Assembly (NCBI RefSeq): GCF_008728515.1
Contig: NC_044990.1
Coordinates: 63,716,879-63,780,878 of the forward strand
DNA from: Papio anubis
Lineage: Eukaryota > Chordata > Mammalia > Primates > Cercopithecidae
Length of the DNA: 64,000 bases
Reading direction: 5' to 3'
The notes beneath the pieces are model-generated. The model ran no database searches. It saw nothing but the letters and a program-made list of their open reading frames with translations, and was not told the origin of the DNA. Shown here piece by piece: positions 59,948 through 64,000 of the stretch. The number at the start of each line of letters is the position of its first letter. The first letter of the stretch is position 1. The translations under genes and the position numbers were made by a program.

Positions 59948-62920
59948 GAAATTATATCAAATACTCTCTCAGTCCACAGTGAAATAAAATTATAAACTCC
60001 AAAACAATGCAAATACATGCAAATTAAATAATCTGCTCCTAAATGATCGTTGTGTCATTAATGAAACCAAGATGGAAATTCAAAAACATTCTTTGACTGA
60101 ACATTGATAGTGACACAACAAACCAAAACCTCTGGGATAAACCAAAAATGGTGCTAAAGGAAAGTTTATAGCATTAAATGCCTGCATCAAAAAGTCTGAA
60201 AGAGCACAAGTAGGCAATCTAAGGTCATACCTCAAGAAACTAGAGAAACAAGAACAAACCAAACCTAAATCCAGCAGAAGAAAATAAATAACATAGATCA
60301 GAGCAGAACTAAATGAAATTCAAGCAAACAAACAAAAATGAAAGATAAACAAAAATCTGGTTTTTTTTTTTAAAAGATAGACAAAATTGATAGACCATTA
60401 GTGAAATTAACCAAGAAAAGAAGAGAAAGGTACGAATAAGTTAATTAGCAATGAAATGGAAGATATTACAACTGATACCACTGAAGTACAAAACATCATT
60501 CAAGGCTACTATGAATACCTTGGCACATACAAACTAGAAAACCTAGAGGAGTTGAATAAATTAATGGAAACATAAAACCATCCTAGATTAAACCAGGAAG
60601 AAATAGAAACTCTGAACAGACCAATAACAAGCAGGAAGATTGAAATAATTTTAAAATTGCCAACAAAAGAAAGTTCAAGACCAGATGGATTTACAACTGA
60701 ATTCTATCAGACATTAAAAGAAGAATTGGTACCTAGTCTATTGACACTGATTCTGATGATAGAGAAAGAATCCTCCTTAATCATTCCATGAAGCCAGTAT
60801 CACCTTAATACCAAAACTGGGAAAAGACATGGCAGAAAAGAAAACTACAGACAAATATCCTTCATGAACACAGATGCAAAAATCCTCAACAAAATATTGG
60901 CTAACTGAATTCAACAGCATATCCAAAAGATAATTTACCATAATCTAGTGGGTTTCATGCCAGGGATGTAGGAATATTTTAACATATCAAGTCAATAAAT
61001 ATGATACACCACATAAACAGAATTTAAAACAAAAATCACACGATCGTCTCAAGAGATGCAGAAAAAGCATTTGACAAAATCCAGCATTGTTTATGACTAA
61101 AACCCTCAGCAAAATTGGCATAGAAGAGACATATCGTAAAGAAATAAAAGCCATCTATGATAATCCCATAGCCAACATTATACTGAATGGGGAAAAATTG
61201 AAAGCATTTCCCCTGATACTGGAGCAGGACAAGAATGTTCACTTTTACCACTTGTGTTCAACATAGTGCTGAAAGTCCTACCCAGAGCAATAAGACAAGA
61301 TAAAGAAATAAAGGACATCTGAACTTGTAAAGAGGAAATCAAACTGTCACTGTTCACTGATGATACATGATTATATACCTAGAAAATGCTAAAGACTCGT
61401 CCAAAAAGCTCCTAGAACTGATAAATTAATTCAGTAAAGTTTCAGGATCCAAAATGATTGTACATAAATCAGTAGCACTGCTATACACCAACAGTGATCA
61501 AGTCAAGAATCAAATCAAGAACTCAACTCCTCTACAGTAGTTACAATAATAATAATAATAAAAAATACTTGGGAATATACTTAATCAAGGAGGTGAGAGA
61601 CCTCTACAAGGAAAACTAGAAAACACTGCTGAAAGAAATCATAGATGACATAAACAAATGGAAACACATCCCATGTTCATATATGGGTAGAATCAATATT
61701 GTGATAATGACTATACTGTCAAAAGCAATCTACAAATTCAATGCAATTCCCATCAAAATATCATCATCAATATTCATAGAACTAGAAAAAAAATCCTAAA
61801 ATTCATATGGAAGAAAAAAAAGAAAAGCAAGCTTAAGCAAAAAGAACAAAACTGGAGGCATCACATTACTTGACTTCAAACTATACTACGAGGCTATGGT
61901 CACCAAAACAGCATGATATTTGTGTAAATGTAGGCACATAGACCAATGGAATGGAATAGAGAACACAGAAATAAAGCCAAATACTTACAGCCAATTGGTC
62001 TTGGACAAAACAAACAAAAACATAAAGTGGGAAAAAGACACCCTATTCAACAAATGGTGCTGGGATAATTGGCAAGCCACATACAGAAGAATGAAACAGG
62101 ATCCCCATCTCTCACCATATATAAGAATCAACTCCAGATGGATCAAATATCTAAATCTAAGACTTGAAACTGTAAAAATTCTAGCAGGTATCATCAGGGA
62201 AACCCCTCTAGACACTGGCTTATGCAAAGATTTCATGGCCAAGAAACCAAAAGCAAATATAGCAAAAACAAAAATAAATAGATGGGACTTAATTAAACTA
62301 AAAAGCTTCTGCACAGCAAAATAAATTATCAGCAAAGTAAATAGCCCACAGAGTGAGAGAAAATATTCACAAATTATGCATCCAACAAAGAACAAATATC
62401 CAGAGTCTGTAAGGAACTCAAACAAATCAGCAAGAAATAAACTAACAATCTCATCAAAAAGGGGGCTAGGGACATGAATAGACAATTCACAAAAGATACA
62501 CAAATGACCGGCAAACACATGAAAAAATGCTCAGCATCACTAATTATCAGAAATATACAAATCAAAACCACAATTTGATACCACCTTACTCCTGCAAGAA
62601 TGACCATAATTAAAAAATCAAAAAATAATAAATGGTGGCATGGATATGGTGAAAAGAGAACATGTTTACACTGCTGGTGGGAATGTAAACTACTATGACA
62701 GTAGTATAGGAAACAATGTGGAGATTCCTTAAAGAACTAAAAGTAGACCTACCATTTGATTAGCATTCCCACTATTGGCTGTCTACCCAGAAGAAAAGGA
62801 GTCATACAAACAACAACAACAAAAACACTTTCACAGGCATCTTTATAGCAGCACAATTTGCAATTGCAAAAATATGGAGTCAGCCCAAATGCCCGTCAAT
62901 CGAGTAGATAAAGAAAATGA
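59948..62920 (+). pseudogene. L1 ORF2 remnant, reverse transcriptase and C-terminal part
   Basis: Continues the ORF2 order through the reverse-transcriptase domain; the active-site block lies near 61350-61368 (ttcactgatgatacatga), where the usual FADD reads TDD and a stop follows at once. The C-terminal piece at 61920-62324 is open and recognisable (IDQWNGIENTEIKPNTYSQ, WDLIKLKSFCTAK). Many stops and indels show the element is dead. Before the ORF2 end the sequence runs into a large microsatellite at 62921. Confidence 0.88.
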
Positions 62921-63015
62921 CATCTCTCTCCTTCTGTCTCTCTCTCTCTAAATAAATATATATATATATACACACACACATATATGCCATAGAAACTATC
63001 TCTATCTCTCTATCC

Positions 63016-63059
<44 letters not shown>

Positions 63060-63117
63060 GTCTATCTATCTATCTATGCACACACATACACACACACACA
63101 GACACACAAACACACAT
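62921..63117. repeat. Compound (CT)n(TA)n(CA)n(TCTA)n microsatellite inside L1
   Basis: In the intact L1 this spot holds a short gtatatatacacaatgg-like stretch. Here it has grown to about 200 bp: (TC)n, (TA)n, (CA)n, then about 17 TCTA units (63008-63076, one TCTG), then (CA)n. L1 resumes with gggaatatcactcagccata. Confidence 0.95.
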
Positions 63118-63476
63118 GGGAATATCACTCAGCCATAAAAAGGAATGAAGTAATGGCATGTGCGACAACCTGAATGTAACTGGAGACCATACTGAAGTAA
63201 GTCAGTAATGGAAAACCAAATATCGTATATTCTCACTTATACATAGGAGCTAAGCTATGAGGATGCACAGACATAAGAATGACACAATGGACTTTGAGGA
63301 CTCAGTGGGAAGAGTGGGAGGGGGGCAAGAGAGAAAAGCCTACACATTGGGTACAGTGTACACTGCTTGGTAGTGGGTGCATCAAAATCTCAGAAATAAT
63401 CACTAAAGTACTTAACGAGGTAACCAAACACCATCCGTTACCCCCCAAAAATAGGGAAAAAAGTATCTATATATGA
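63118..63476 (+). mobile_element. L1 ORF2 end and 3' UTR (L1PB/L1MA-like)
   Basis: gaccatactgaagtaagtca, gggaagagtgggaggggggc, acacattgggtacagtgtac and gtaaccaaacaccatccgtt give the 3' UTR. The element ends in a short A-rich stretch near 63460-63476. Confidence 0.88.
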
Positions 63477-64000
63477 ATACACACACACACAAGTCTAGAA
63501 CATTAGACATCAAAATCTTGGTAGTGCTTTCTTTCGGATAGTAATAACAAATGACTTATAACAATTTTTCCTTTGTTTATCTGTACTGATTGATTTTCAA
63601 AAATATGCATGTATTACTTGTGTCATAAATAATACAATTAAGAAATAAAGCTTTAAAAATAAAATCAAAAGAAACAATTTCAGTCTCACAAGGAAAAGGT
63701 ATAAATATGAAAAACTTCGATAATAGATATGTAATAGATTTTTCACTTTCTATTTTAACTGTTGGAAAATGTAGAAAAGGATATTTTAGTAGAATTTCTA
63801 TGTAAATCATAAAAATTGATTAAGTTTTGATAATCCACTTTCATAACTAGGTCAAAATATCATTGATTTCAAGTCCTGGCTCTTCACATAGCAGCAGAAG
63901 TTATCCCCTGGGGGAAAAAGTCAATCTTCTTTCTCTTCTGATAAAAATGTATTCACGGCTATCTTTTGTATCTTAATTAGAAGGTAAACTACTTTCTATG
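63477..64000. other. Unassigned AT-rich sequence
   Basis: A short (AC)n run at 63480-63491, otherwise nothing recognised. Confidence 0.5.

Noticed and set aside
61985..62518. 177-codon minus-strand frame in L1 ORF2
   Set aside because: It is the shadow of the conserved plus-strand ORF2 remnant and is hydrophobic only because the sense strand is lysine- and asparagine-rich.

Overview
This window reads as primate, most likely human or great-ape, intergenic DNA. It is AT-rich, has no open multi-exon gene that I can recognise, and is dense with primate-specific repeats: about a dozen Alu copies of J, S/Sc and Y-like type, primate-age L1 copies, THE1/MST/MLT-type MaLR LTRs, an ERVL pol remnant, and older mammalian elements (Tigger1, MER2, MER5A, MIR, L2). 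There are no bacterial features, CRISPR arrays or operons. Most open frames are remnants of L1, Alu or Tigger1, or chance.

Layout. 1-1.7 kb: an LTR tail, a 5'-truncated L1, and a full-length retrocopy of the ribosomal protein gene RPS25 with an intact 125-codon frame, a poly(A) tail and a 14-bp target-site duplication. 1.7-5.7 kb: AT-rich sequence with one Alu. 5.7-11.1 kb: two tandem Alus against a nearly complete Tigger1 DNA transposon whose last ~215 bp, with part of a neighbouring LTR, is inverted; then a MIR, an MLT1-like LTR and a solo THE1/MST LTR. 11-18.5 kb: mostly old unassigned sequence with L1M, L2 and MLT1 traces and one Alu. 18.6-21.3 kb: a MaLR element (LTR-internal-LTR) carrying an Alu, with a rearranged Alu fragment at its left edge. 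21-34 kb: quiet AT-rich sequence with Alus, a Y/R-tract-tailed Alu, MER5A, MIR, MER2 and short tandem duplications. 34.3-36.6 kb: a (GATA)n array and an old L1 split by an LTR. 37-44 kb: Alus, MIR and L2. 44.3-46.6 kb: an L1M tail and a decayed ERVL pol. 51.9-53.9 kb: an Alu whose tail was the landing site of a 5'-inverted L1PA. 54.5-55.9 kb: L1M pieces, an MLT1-like LTR and a 61-bp inverted repeat. 56.1-63.5 kb: a nearly full-length but dead L1 (L1PB/L1MA-like) with a composite templated insertion in its 5' UTR, an Alu in ORF2 and a large microsatellite near the end of ORF2.

Nothing here acts as a pathway. The interest lies in the rearrangement record: four loci (Tigger1 inversion at 8.5-9.2 kb, Alu fragment at 18.6 kb, inverted repeat at 55.6 kb, L1 5' UTR insertion at 57.7 kb) look like local inversion or replication template switching. 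The one potentially expressible frame is the RPS25 retrocopy. Family names were assigned from memory of consensus sequences without a database search; subfamily names are tentative.
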